Shown in pieces: positions 1 to 7,465 of a DNA stretch of 42,975 nucleotides. Location: assembly GCA_045648785.1 (NCBI GenBank), contig JAZROP010000031.1, positions 1 to 42,975 of the forward strand. The letters run 5' to 3'. The notes below the pieces were generated by a model. It ran no database searches. It had not been told where the DNA came from and saw only the letters and a list, made by a program, of their open reading frames with translations. The stretch comes from RGIG7450 sp045648785. GTDB lineage: Bacteria > Bacillota > Clostridia > RUG12999. Position 1 is the first letter of the stretch; each line of letters starts with the position of its first letter. Position numbers and translations under genes: made by a program.

Positions 1-388
1 TTGTAAAATATGCAAATACCCAAGATATATTAGTAACCGCACTTGTATCAAATGTTACTCCACACTCATCTAACCTATCAGCAAGATTAAAAGGCTCGGT
101 TGTCTTCGCTCCCCTAAACATCTGCTCACAAGTAGTACAACTAAAATCATATTTTGGATAAAACCATTTATCTAAGTCATGTGCCCCTCTGAATAATTGA
201 GCATATTCTGTTCTTGCACCGCTTTGCTGTAAGCCTTCCCAAACAATATCAAGTCCGTTTTCTTTCCCAGCATCATATACCTCATCAACCTTACTTGCAA
301 AATCAGAAGGCTTAATTAAACCAGTTTCGCCCGTTTTGGATCTTATGGCATCTGCTATTTCTTTAAATTTCTCCTGCTGAACACTCAT
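1..388 (-). CDS. Phage tail fibre/baseplate-associated protein, partial (C-terminus beyond window)
   Basis: An open frame runs from ATG at 388 to the window edge without a stop, giving 129 visible codons. GGGAGGT lies eight bases before the ATG, and the start overlaps the stop of the upstream leucine-rich fibre gene as ATGA, so the two are translationally coupled. The N-terminus, beginning MSVQQEKFKEIADAIRSKTG and followed by an IKPSDFASKV stretch, is a recurrent opening of tail-fibre-like proteins in phages of gut Firmicutes. The later part has spaced FRGA and FNLADRL segments that could be the start of surface-protein-type leucine-rich repeats. Function is inferred as the last visible member of the adsorption apparatus. 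The C-terminus cannot be judged. Confidence 0.7.
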   Translation of the reverse strand, partial: MSVQQEKFKEIADAIRSKTGETGLIKPSDFASKVDEVYDAGKENGLDIVWEGLQQSGARTEYAQLFRGAHDLDKWFYPKYDFSCTTCEQMFRGAKTTEPFNLADRLDECGVTFDTSAVTNISWVFAYFT

Positions 389-1707
389 ACCAATACCTCC
401 CAACTTTCCAAAATGGCTGATTGTATGGATGAGTCAACATAAGTTTTATCTGCTTTCTGTGTTTTAAGCGCATCTACATCAGTAGTTAACTTATTGGTAC
501 GAGATATCGCATCAGCCGTCCCTTGTGCGACAGCTACTACCATTTCTTCAATATGATGTGTTGTTATATATGTCGCCTTTGCCGTTGGGTACTGTTCGTC
601 GGTAGAACCAACTGAGATAATGGTGGTTTTGTTAGCCTTGTCCTCTTTGAGAGAAATTTTACTACCAAGTTCAGTATGTTTATACGGTATCCCATTCTCA
701 ATAGCCCAAGCTTCAGCATAACTGCCCGGATTACAAAGAATAGTGATGTCCGATAAACCACCATCAGTTGTACCAAAATAATCACCACTACCAATACTTG
801 TCACACTGTCAGGAATATACAATTCTTTTAGGTCAAAACAATCGTAAAATACCACATCACCCATGCTCGTTAATCCTTCCGGAAGGTTTATATTTATCAG
901 CGAATAATTTCCTCCAAACACATTATTGCCGATAGTTTTTAAACTTTTGGGTAAAACTACCTTTGTAACACTTGTACATCCGTTAAAACACCCTTCTTCA
1001 AGTGTTTCCACCCCCTCCGGCACTACTAAAACCGATTTTAATTTAAAACAGCTCATAAAAGCCCCATACGCAATGTTTGTTACGCTATCTGGAATATTAA
1101 CTTCTATTAAATTTCCACACCTAGAAAACATGTATTTCGATATGTTTGTTAATCCAGATGGCAGCTTAACTGTTTTTAGATTTGTACATCCGCTAAAAAG
1201 TCTAATTCCCACCTCTGTTACAGCTACCGGCAAACTCGCGCTTATTAGATTTGTGTCATCCTTAAATACGTCGCCGGCAAGTTTTGTTACTGGCAAATCA
1301 TTGATTATTGGCGGAATATTTATTTCCGTAGCTGCCTTTCCCTCAACGGTCAGACCTGTTATGGTGACCGTGTTGTCAGCTACTGTGTATTTGAAATAAC
1401 TTGCGGGTGACACGATTTTATCCTCTTTGCCTTCAAGCTCGCCGGCCACATATTCCTTCACCGCCTTAGCCGTCGGATATTGTTCGTCGGTAGAAGCAAC
1501 TGCGATAACGGTGGTTTTGTTAGCCTTGTCCTCTTTGCCGAGCACCGCTTCAATTGCCGCAATCTGTTCTTCTGTTAACTCTTTTTGGAACCCCGTATGT
1601 CCGCTTTCCTCAAATCCGAGATTTAAAAGGTTGCTGTGAATACTTTTTCTGTTTTCGCCAACAAACAATTTGCCCGAAGACTCTGTGGATATCATAAGTT
1701 TTGTCAT
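385..1707 (-). CDS. BspA-like leucine-rich-repeat tail fibre protein
   Basis: A 440-residue protein. Residues about 130-340 are a run of roughly 23-residue leucine-rich repeats of the BspA / Treponema pallidum type, recognisable from repeated FSGCTNLKTVKLPSGL and IPDSVTNIAYGAF-like units. The repeats end in a NPGSYAEAWAIENGIPY closing motif typical of this class. They are flanked by two copies of a different unit, EDKANKTT..STDEQYPTAKA, at about residues 58-82 and 356-379, which resembles the repeat modules of Firmicutes phage tail fibres. The last 50 residues look like a helical trimerisation or assembly tail. BspA repeats bind host surface or matrix ligands, so a receptor-binding role at the tail tip is likely. 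Three bases separate its ATG from the preceding stop. Confidence 0.8.
   Translation of the reverse strand: MTKLMISTESSGKLFVGENRKSIHSNLLNLGFEESGHTGFQKELTEEQIAAIEAVLGKEDKANKTTVIAVASTDEQYPTAKAVKEYVAGELEGKEDKIVSPASYFKYTVADNTVTITGLTVEGKAATEINIPPIINDLPVTKLAGDVFKDDTNLISASLPVAVTEVGIRLFSGCTNLKTVKLPSGLTNISKYMFSRCGNLIEVNIPDSVTNIAYGAFMSCFKLKSVLVVPEGVETLEEGCFNGCTSVTKVVLPKSLKTIGNNVFGGNYSLININLPEGLTSMGDVVFYDCFDLKELYIPDSVTSIGSGDYFGTTDGGLSDITILCNPGSYAEAWAIENGIPYKHTELGSKISLKEDKANKTTIISVGSTDEQYPTAKATYITTHHIEEMVVAVAQGTADAISRTNKLTTDVDALKTQKADKTYVDSSIQSAILESWEVLV
575..649. repeat. Direct repeat copy 1 inside the fibre gene
   Basis: About 75 bases encoding the second EDKANKTT..STDEQYPTAKA unit of the fibre gene. 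It matches 1463-1537 with only scattered substitutions, including a long shared block around gtggttttgttagccttg. The leucine-rich repeat region lies between the two copies. Confidence 0.85.
1463..1537. repeat. Direct repeat copy 2 inside the fibre gene
   Basis: Partner of the repeat at 575-649, in the same orientation. Recombination between the two copies would delete the leucine-rich-repeat region in frame, and the duplication may record how that domain was acquired. Confidence 0.85.
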
Positions 1708-1708
1708 A

Positions 1709-2023
1709 TTACGCCCCCCATCTTACTTCAAGTTCTCCGCTCTTTCGCGTAATAACGCTATCGTCCGGCCCCATTATTATAATTTTGTAAATATATCGGC
1801 CCAAGGATAATTTTTTTATTTCTTCTTCTGTCAGATTTATTTCAAAAATGTTATTACTATCTACAACAATCTTATCTATTACGGATTCTTTTTCTTCACT
1901 TTCAGCCACCTGAAAGTTCAGTTTTGTACCGACTTCAAAACTACTTTCCGATTCAACCGACAGTGAAAATGTATCTCCCTGACTGTAACTTATAACTGCG
2001 CCGTCTGAAAATATTCTTATCAT
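1709..2023 (-). CDS. Small baseplate-associated protein, probable Ig-like beta domain
   Basis: A 104-residue protein between the baseplate gene and the LRR fibre gene. Its pattern of alternating short strands (SYSQGDTFSLSV, GTKLNFQVAE, IFEINLTEEE, GRYIYKIII) with no helices or membrane segments resembles the N-terminal Ig-like domain of upper baseplate (BppU-like) proteins. Such domains anchor receptor-binding proteins to the tail tip. This is a fold-level guess from strand pattern and position, not a clear family match. The gene is intact. Confidence 0.6.
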   Translation of the reverse strand: MIRIFSDGAVISYSQGDTFSLSVESESSFEVGTKLNFQVAESEEKESVIDKIVVDSNNIFEINLTEEEIKKLSLGRYIYKIIIMGPDDSVITRKSGELEVRWGA

Positions 2024-2035
2024 GAATCACTGCTC

Positions 2036-2791
2036 CTATCTTGTGCACAAACCATTTAAAATAATTATGTGAGTGTCGGTACCGGTTGTCGAAATAGACT
2101 CTTTTACAACCGTCATTTTATTTCCACTGACTGTAAATCGAATTACCCTTATTCTCCCAAGGGCGGTAAATTCCATTACATCGCCATTAAAAAACGCACC
2201 ATTCGAATGTTGCCATATAACAGCATTGTTTTCTTTCGGAAACACCTTTACATTATAATTGTTGTTAGTGCTAAGGCTTAAACAAAATTCTACCAGACTG
2301 CAATTATTTTTAGGGAGTATGATTTCTGCCAGCACTTCATTTGCGGCAATACTGTCTTTTGTTTCAAATTCTGCTTTAAAGCTCGCTGTATATCTTTCTG
2401 CATCAGCAGTTTTAAGCTGAGTAAACTCTCTTCTGTCAACAACCTCTCCATTTTCATTAATTTCCGCAAGCATTACATAATCACCTTCTGGGAAGATGGT
2501 TGTGACAATCACCTCACACACCCCCGCAAGTATGTTATTATAAAAATACACATAGTTGACCTGACCACTTACATATTCCTTTTCCACGCCATCTTCGTCA
2601 ACCTCTATTTTACAGCCGTCAGCAAAAATCGCCTGACCTTTTGATATTTTAACAGTCCCGTCAGAAATTTCCACTTTGCAACTTTCCCCTGTTTCTTCAA
2701 CAACACCCTTTGTCAGAATACTTGCTCTTATTGCATTTATGTCGTCTGCACCATAAACAACATTATCTTTAAAATCATAACTATACGCCAT
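2036..2791 (-). CDS. Phage baseplate / receptor-binding protein, hypothetical
   Basis: A 251-residue protein with no transmembrane segment. The first 100 residues contain an AYSYDFKDNVVYGADDINAIRA opening followed by beta-rich text (GTVKISKGQAIFADGCKIEV, QVNYVYFYNN), as in proteins that follow the tail-tip protein in Firmicutes siphophages. The C-terminal 100 residues look like a beta-sandwich tip domain. It sits directly after the Gp37-like tail protein and before the fibre genes, which is the usual place of baseplate or fibre-carrier proteins. Its start is preceded by AAGAGGTG. I do not recognise a named family. Confidence 0.6.
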   Translation of the reverse strand: MAYSYDFKDNVVYGADDINAIRASILTKGVVEETGESCKVEISDGTVKISKGQAIFADGCKIEVDEDGVEKEYVSGQVNYVYFYNNILAGVCEVIVTTIFPEGDYVMLAEINENGEVVDRREFTQLKTADAERYTASFKAEFETKDSIAANEVLAEIILPKNNCSLVEFCLSLSTNNNYNVKVFPKENNAVIWQHSNGAFFNGDVMEFTALGRIRVIRFTVSGNKMTVVKESISTTGTDTHIIILNGLCTR

Positions 2792-2802
2792 TTTTTCACC
2801 TC

Positions 2803-3777
2803 TTAAATATTATTTAAAACAACCTGTCTGCTTTCTGTTCCGTTTTCCCATCCAAGCCTTATTCCGGAAATCTGTTTTTGCATAGTTTTGGCAATTTTTC
2901 CATTTACGAACTGTACTCTTAAAATATCGCCAGGATGATAGTCCTCACCAAATACATCTGTTACAATTTCCGATTTTACAGTTTTGCCTTTCAGCAGGCT
3001 TTCCGCTTCACTTTCAACAGTTGCACCAATGACACATTCCGAACGGAAAATACCTGTTTTTTCATCCTTTACAAGCCTTGTCCATATCGGTTCGGGGAAT
3101 TCTCCATCTACAAATTCCTGCTCTTTTTCATACCAGCACTCAGAATAATAATCATCTACGCTGCAGGTATATTCCATTCCGCTTGCATTTTTATGTGCAT
3201 CCGAGAGAACTATCGCAGGATATGACGGAGGGTAAATGTTAAATACCCATCTTTTATTTATCCGGTCAAATTTCACATCATGTCCCGCATATTTCTTTGC
3301 AAGCAAATCCGAAACCACATCAGAAAGAGGATTATATGTATTTCTCCAAAAAGTATCAATATCCTCAAGTCCCACCATATCACCCAAGATAAAGTTTTCC
3401 TGATCTTTAAATGCGATTGATACAAGATGTCTTGCAATTTTTTCCGGATTATCACCCGTCGGCAGGTCGGTGCTGATAAATTTGGGAACAATTTTTCTTG
3501 TCAATAGCCAGTTGCATGTCTTGCCATATATTGCAAAATCCTCCCCAAATCTTATTCCTGTCACAATTCCCTGCAATTGTCCCTGAACAATAACAGGTAG
3601 CTTATTCAATTCATAATCAAAATTCCCAGCTACTACCTGTGCGGTTTCAGTATCTGCCCTGGTATGTATTTCAAACGACCCTACCGAATTAAAATTCACT
3701 GACCAGTTGGAAGAAATCACATTATTTTCTATGTGAAGAAGGTTAAAATCTGTATCATAAACACGAATATCCTCCAT
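2803..3777 (-). CDS. Siphovirus tail-tip protein, ReqiPepy6 Gp37-like
   Basis: A 324-residue protein opening with DIRVYDTDFNLLHIENN and a segment of the type SVNFNSVGSFEIHTRAD, characteristic of Gp37-like / Tal N-terminal tail proteins. These form the hub below the distal tail protein and share the gp27-like beta-barrel fold. The length fits the hub domain alone. No peptidase or lysozyme extension is present, so this particle would need another protein to breach the wall. Its ATG overlaps the last base of the distal tail gene. Confidence 0.8.
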   Translation of the reverse strand: MEDIRVYDTDFNLLHIENNVISSNWSVNFNSVGSFEIHTRADTETAQVVAGNFDYELNKLPVIVQGQLQGIVTGIRFGEDFAIYGKTCNWLLTRKIVPKFISTDLPTGDNPEKIARHLVSIAFKDQENFILGDMVGLEDIDTFWRNTYNPLSDVVSDLLAKKYAGHDVKFDRINKRWVFNIYPPSYPAIVLSDAHKNASGMEYTCSVDDYYSECWYEKEQEFVDGEFPEPIWTRLVKDEKTGIFRSECVIGATVESEAESLLKGKTVKSEIVTDVFGEDYHPGDILRVQFVNGKIAKTMQKQISGIRLGWENGTESRQVVLNNI

Positions 3778-4619
3778 CAGAAAATACCCTCCCTGTAATT
3801 ACTTCGATAGTTGCAAACCACACTTATATCCTCACCGTTGTTTCCATGCCACGCCTTAAGATGATTTTCTCCCGGAGCCAGCCAGAATTTACTTAAGAAA
3901 GTGTCGTCGGAAATGAGATTTAATATATCTCCCCTGAGTGAGCTTGTAACCTTTCTGTTTTTTATATCAATGATTATATTCTCATTTTCCGACATCCCGG
4001 TATTAAGCTCTATTTTTTGACCTGTGGTAATGTTTTCTATAATAATGCCTTTTTCTATCTCATTTTCATTGTCACGGAAATTGTATATATATATAACCGG
4101 CTCAACATTTACCTCTCCATAATTTTTCACTGTTGCCTCGGTATTTTTTCTTGTGAATACACATGGAAAAACAATATCCCCGAAAAGCACTTCCTCTTTT
4201 TTAAACACAGCTATACTTGTATCATATGTATCGGTAAAATAAACCTCGTCCGCAATAAGTGTCAGCACAAAGCTTGTATAGTTGCCTTTTCTCGCTCCGA
4301 GAGAAAGGTCGGTCTGACTACAGTAAATTTCACGCTTTTTGTCATCAAAATCAAGGATAAACTTTCCGGGACCATCCAATACTTTCAGCATATACTCCGA
4401 TATGCCGCGACCTCCGGAAATATCTCCGCTTATGACCATCGTCCTCTCTTTTGCCACCGCCCCAAGAGTTTTCTGTCCTGCTTTTCCTGCAAAGCTGACT
4501 GTAGAATATGTTTTTTCCGGATTACCAAAACCGGACAACGCAGTTACCCTGACCGGTCCACTGCCACCTAACAACATTTCAATCCTTCCACTGTCGTTTT
4601 CAAAATATACTTTGTTCAT
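3777..4619 (-). CDS. Phage distal tail (Dit-like) protein, siphovirus tail component family
   Basis: A 280-residue protein. The GFGNPEKTYSTVSFAGKAGQ segment followed by TMVISGDISG and, later, KREIYCSQTDLSLGARKGNY matches the phage tail family (Sipho_tail / Dit-like). The C-terminal 100 residues contain the galectin-like beta-sandwich usual for this family (VEPVIYIYNF, NITTGQKIELNTG, LAPGENHL). Dit forms the hexameric ring joining the tail tube to the tail tip. It is placed after the tape measure and before the tail hub, as in other siphophages. The gene is intact. Confidence 0.85.
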   Translation of the reverse strand: MNKVYFENDSGRIEMLLGGSGPVRVTALSGFGNPEKTYSTVSFAGKAGQKTLGAVAKERTMVISGDISGGRGISEYMLKVLDGPGKFILDFDDKKREIYCSQTDLSLGARKGNYTSFVLTLIADEVYFTDTYDTSIAVFKKEEVLFGDIVFPCVFTRKNTEATVKNYGEVNVEPVIYIYNFRDNENEIEKGIIIENITTGQKIELNTGMSENENIIIDIKNRKVTSSLRGDILNLISDDTFLSKFWLAPGENHLKAWHGNNGEDISVVCNYRSNYREGIF

Positions 4620-4637
4620 CCGCCCGCTCCTTTCTGT

Positions 4638-5312
4638 TTAATTTAGCCCTCTCAAACTGTTAATTGTTTCGGCACGCCTCGCTTCACTCAGTTGCTGGCT
4701 GACCGTTTGCGAACTGGAATAAAAATTATAACTCGGGTTTGAATAAGTAATTTGCCCTGCAGAATTTGCTGCAGATGAAGCCACAGACATTTTTAAGTTT
4801 ATATTTTGCATTGCCGCATTTACCACACTTGTAATTTCCCTAATACTGTCCTCTATACTCACTTTCATTCCATCACCAAAGCTCTGCCCGACCGATTTCC
4901 CTGATTCAAAAAACCCCTCAGCCGACTCTCCAAATGCTTTTTTAATTTCCTGAGAGATTACATACCCCATCTGTTCTGCATTATGCGAAAGAGCATCGCT
5001 TATTGTGAAGATATCAAATATTATTTCGTCCTTATAATTGGTAAGATTACTAAGACTTCTGTTCAGATAAGCTTCTTCCTCTTTACTCGCCCGGTCATAA
5101 TAGCTTCCAAAACCATCCGCAGGCAGACTTTCATTTCCTCCCTGCCAGTAGGCATTTTCCGAAAGTACCGAAATTTTAGACGCAATATTTGTGACAGTAG
5201 CAATTATCTGTTTTGCAACCGATGTGATAGATTTATATCCCGATTTGGCAAGCCTGCTTATTTTCGTAAGATTCGCCTTAAATCTCTTCATTGAAATTGT
5301 GTTTTTCGCCAT
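4638..5312 (-). CDS. Tape-measure-like tail protein, unusually short
   Basis: A 224-residue protein in the tape-measure position, between the Gp15 chaperone and the distal tail gene. It is rich in Ala, Ser and Ile and largely helical, with a basic N-terminus (KRFKANLTKISRLAKSGYKS) and a segment FFESGKSVGQSFGDGMKVSI typical of the C-terminal part of tape measures. Siphophage tape measures are usually over 600 residues. This one keeps what look like N- and C-terminal pieces, as if the central repeats had been lost in frame. It has a proper start, stop and spacing, so it is not an obvious pseudogene. An unrelated tail assembly protein is the main alternative. Confidence 0.6.
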   Translation of the reverse strand: MAKNTISMKRFKANLTKISRLAKSGYKSITSVAKQIIATVTNIASKISVLSENAYWQGGNESLPADGFGSYYDRASKEEEAYLNRSLSNLTNYKDEIIFDIFTISDALSHNAEQMGYVISQEIKKAFGESAEGFFESGKSVGQSFGDGMKVSIEDSIREITSVVNAAMQNINLKMSVASSAANSAGQITYSNPSYNFYSSSQTVSQQLSEARRAETINSLRGLN

Positions 5313-5324
5313 ATGTCGCCCCCC

Positions 5325-5894
5325 TTACATAATTCCTTCCACTGCTGTTACAATGTCTTTTTGTTTTTCACCCTCGCTTCTCAAATCAGGAAGTGCCCAG
5401 AATCTTTTAAGCTCCTGATATTTTCTTCTTGTTTCCCCGTCTTTTATTTCAGACAGATTCATTCCACGCAACTGCATAACCTCCGATATTTTATTGTCGC
5501 CGCCAAGACCTTTAAAAAGTGCACGAAACTTATACCAATGCATATCAGATTTGGAAAGGTCAATTTTGTACTGTGACATAAAAGCTGCAAAAATCAGTTC
5601 CGCATCATATGAAAAGCTGTAAAGCTGCTTTTGTGAATTATTTCCTGCAGACTGTTCTTTTTTTATATCTCCGCGGTAAAACTCCATACACGCTTTAACC
5701 GCAACATCAATTCCCGACGGAAGTTTTTTAAAGCATAGCGGCAAAATTGCCGCCAGCTTTAAATTGTCATTCAAACAAGGGTCTGTAATTATAAGTTCAA
5801 ATGTTATCCATTGTTTAAAATTTGTTTTAAGATAACATTTTTCTCCCTCCACAGTAACAGTATCCGGAAAAACATTTGTCAGAATATTAAACAT
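5325..5894 (-). CDS. Phage Gp15 family protein (tail assembly chaperone position)
   Basis: A 189-residue protein of the bacteriophage Gp15 family. The opening FNILTNVFPDTVTVEGEKC, then TNFKQWITFE, matches the family start, and the centre has KSDMHWYKFRALFKGL. I place the start at ATG 5894 rather than the longer in-frame option at 5927, because family members begin here and it gives an 8-base overlap with the stop of the major tail gene. Neither start has a good ribosome binding site, so translation is probably coupled. The position between major tail protein and tape measure is that of the tail assembly chaperone. Confidence 0.8.
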   Translation of the reverse strand: MFNILTNVFPDTVTVEGEKCYLKTNFKQWITFELIITDPCLNDNLKLAAILPLCFKKLPSGIDVAVKACMEFYRGDIKKEQSAGNNSQKQLYSFSYDAELIFAAFMSQYKIDLSKSDMHWYKFRALFKGLGGDNKISEVMQLRGMNLSEIKDGETRRKYQELKRFWALPDLRSEGEKQKDIVTAVEGIM

Positions 5895-6375
5895 CTGTTT
5901 CAAAAACACAGGTTTGCCAACCGTCATCGGTGCTGGCTATTCCGGAAATTTTTCCGCCGGCGGCGTTCAGTGCGCCTGAATATGTATATGCATAAGCAGA
6001 ATCCCCCTCTTTGTCGGGAATAAGTGTAAAATCGCGTTTAACTGCACTGCATACCCCATTTTTTTCGCTGCTTAAATCCACAATTACAATACTGCGAAGA
6101 GCGCCGTCACCAATCTGCTCGCTGTCAAAAATATCCGCTATATCCGCATGGACAGCATTATCTCTGAATAAATCAAAGGCAAATGTTAAAGATGTTGTGT
6201 ATCCTACCACATCATTTCTTTCAAAATCCTCATCCACATACTGACGCTTATGCTCAATAGGATTCTTATTTACTGCTATTTCAGTAAATCCCGTCATTCT
6301 TGTAAATACTGTGTTACCCTCTTTTTCAACTCCGTAAAATGGTATTTTCTCACTTCTTTTTACAATATTACTCAT
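5887..6375 (-). CDS. Phage major tail tube-like protein
   Basis: A 162-residue protein, beta-rich, with the text TRMTGFTEIAVNKNPIEHKR and YTYSGALNAAGGKISG. This fits the major tail tube proteins of A118-like phages, where this gene precedes the Gp15 chaperone. The length is usual for tube subunits. AGGAGAGAT lies just upstream of the ATG. Its 3' end overlaps the Gp15 gene. Assignment rests mainly on gene order and strand pattern. Confidence 0.7.
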   Translation of the reverse strand: MSNIVKRSEKIPFYGVEKEGNTVFTRMTGFTEIAVNKNPIEHKRQYVDEDFERNDVVGYTTSLTFAFDLFRDNAVHADIADIFDSEQIGDGALRSIVIVDLSSEKNGVCSAVKRDFTLIPDKEGDSAYAYTYSGALNAAGGKISGIASTDDGWQTCVFETDV

Positions 6376-6761
6376 AATATCTCTCCTTTCCGGTAATAAA
6401 CCAATCTTAATTTCATTTCGTAAACTCCTGCGTTTACATCTGTTTTGACAAGATCGGGGCCCTCTGCTATTTCAATATACTGAGCCTGCTTGTTTTTCAG
6501 CTTGGGCAATGTTTTACAGTTTATCAACCACTCTGAAATATTTTCAAAGACCACGCCTGCTGCTCCAGTAAAATTTTCCCTTATCAAAATTTTAAATAAG
6601 ACCTGTCCAAGCATATCTCCCGATGTATATTGTTTTAAAATCTGTTCTCCACCGTCAGGTGCTATTGCCAGACTGCCGGGCTCTGGTCCGAGATAATCCT
6701 CGCGAACACATTTACCCGAAAGTGCCGGGCAGCTTTTGAAAAAATCAACTATTTCCTTCAT
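6372..6761 (-). CDS. Phage tail terminator / minor capsid-type neck protein
   Basis: A 129-residue protein directly before the major tail gene, overlapping it by four bases. It has the alternating helix-strand make-up of tail terminators (MKEIVDFFKSCPAL at the start, then KFKILIREN-like and EIAEGPDLVKTDVNAGVYEM strands, ending LRLVYYRKGEIL). In A118-type phages this slot holds a minor capsid-3 / tail completion protein that caps the tube and joins it to the head. The family assignment is inferred from position, size and pattern. Confidence 0.6.
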   Translation of the reverse strand: MKEIVDFFKSCPALSGKCVREDYLGPEPGSLAIAPDGGEQILKQYTSGDMLGQVLFKILIRENFTGAAGVVFENISEWLINCKTLPKLKNKQAQYIEIAEGPDLVKTDVNAGVYEMKLRLVYYRKGEIL

Positions 6762-6764
6762 TGC

Positions 6765-7082
6765 TCAGCCCTCACATATAATTTTTATATGGCGGATATA
6801 GCATGTTCCCCTGTTATTATCCGTCACCCTTGTTACAGTCATTGCATCCGGAGGACACTCTCCTCTAATCAGACCAACTGCTATTTTATCACCACAATAA
6901 ACATCTTCGGGATTTTTGATTTTTGCACGGATAACAGATTGTCCAGCATATTTTACACCGCGTAATCCCTCATGAATTCCGCGACAATTGTGTATTAATG
7001 CATTTTTAATATAAAAGCTTGACCAACCGCCCGTTTCTGCATCGTATCTGAAAAGAGTCAGATTTTTTCTGTCTTTAATCAT
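6765..7082 (-). CDS. Phage head-closure (minor capsid) protein
   Basis: A 105-residue protein. An in-frame ATG exists at 7163, but the start at 7082 has GGGAGGAG five bases upstream and gives a normal 8-base overlap with the previous gene, so I choose it. The protein is beta-rich (NLTLFRYDAETGGWSSFYI, VIRAKIKNPED, GDKIAVGLIRG) as expected for head-closure or stopper proteins that sit between connector and tail. The product is inferred from gene order. Confidence 0.6.
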   Translation of the reverse strand: MIKDRKNLTLFRYDAETGGWSSFYIKNALIHNCRGIHEGLRGVKYAGQSVIRAKIKNPEDVYCGDKIAVGLIRGECPPDAMTVTRVTDNNRGTCYIRHIKIICEG

Positions 7083-7410
7083 ACTCTCCTCCCGCATACA
7101 AAAGCCCACTGTCGGCAAGATAAACCGCCGCCGCATCATAAATATTTTTTCCGCTGTCCCCACCTGAGTAGCTTACGCTGTAGCCGTCAGCATTTTCCGA
7201 GGCTATCCCCTGCCTTGACTCATCAAGATAGAGCATTTCGGCAACATTGCAGACTGCCAGTTTTACGCTTTCCTCATGATTGCCGGGTTCTCTGCCGAAT
7301 ATAAGATTGTCAACATAAATTTCAGCCTTGCGCAGATATTTTACATAGTCTTCCGACGGAATTATATTTCCGCGATAGATGTTACTGTAATAATCATAAT
7401 CTATGTTCAT
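7075..7410 (-). CDS. Phage head-tail connector (adaptor) protein
   Basis: A 111-residue, mostly helical protein with the core YVKYLRKAEIYVDNLIFGR and VKLAVCNVAEMLYLDE, ending in an aromatic-poor Gly/Ser tail (YSVSYSGGDSGKN). This is the usual shape of gp6/gp15-like adaptor proteins that bind below the portal. It follows the major capsid gene across a strong hairpin and starts after GAGGTG. The family assignment is likely, though no catalytic motif exists to confirm it. Confidence 0.65.
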   Translation of the reverse strand: MNIDYDYYSNIYRGNIIPSEDYVKYLRKAEIYVDNLIFGREPGNHEESVKLAVCNVAEMLYLDESRQGIASENADGYSVSYSGGDSGKNIYDAAAVYLADSGLLYAGGEYD

Positions 7411-7427
7411 TTTTTCACCTCTTTTAC

Positions 7428-7458
7428 AGCAGATGCCGCAAATAATGCGGCATCTGCT
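7428..7458. other. Perfect 13-bp hairpin between capsid and connector genes
   Basis: AGCAGATGCCGCA and its exact complement are separated by a 5-base loop. In the direction of transcription (minus) there is no T run; the stem is followed at once by the ribosome binding site of the connector gene. It is therefore better read as an mRNA-stabilising or processing structure than as an intrinsic terminator. Confidence 0.75.
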
Positions 7459-7465
7459 AAATGAA

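Noticed and set aside
4017..4571. 184-codon open frame antisense to the distal tail gene
   Set aside because: Shadow of a confident gene; Cys/Phe-rich text without motifs.
7428..7458. Hairpin after the capsid gene as an intrinsic terminator
   Set aside because: No T run follows on either strand, and the next gene's ribosome binding site directly follows.
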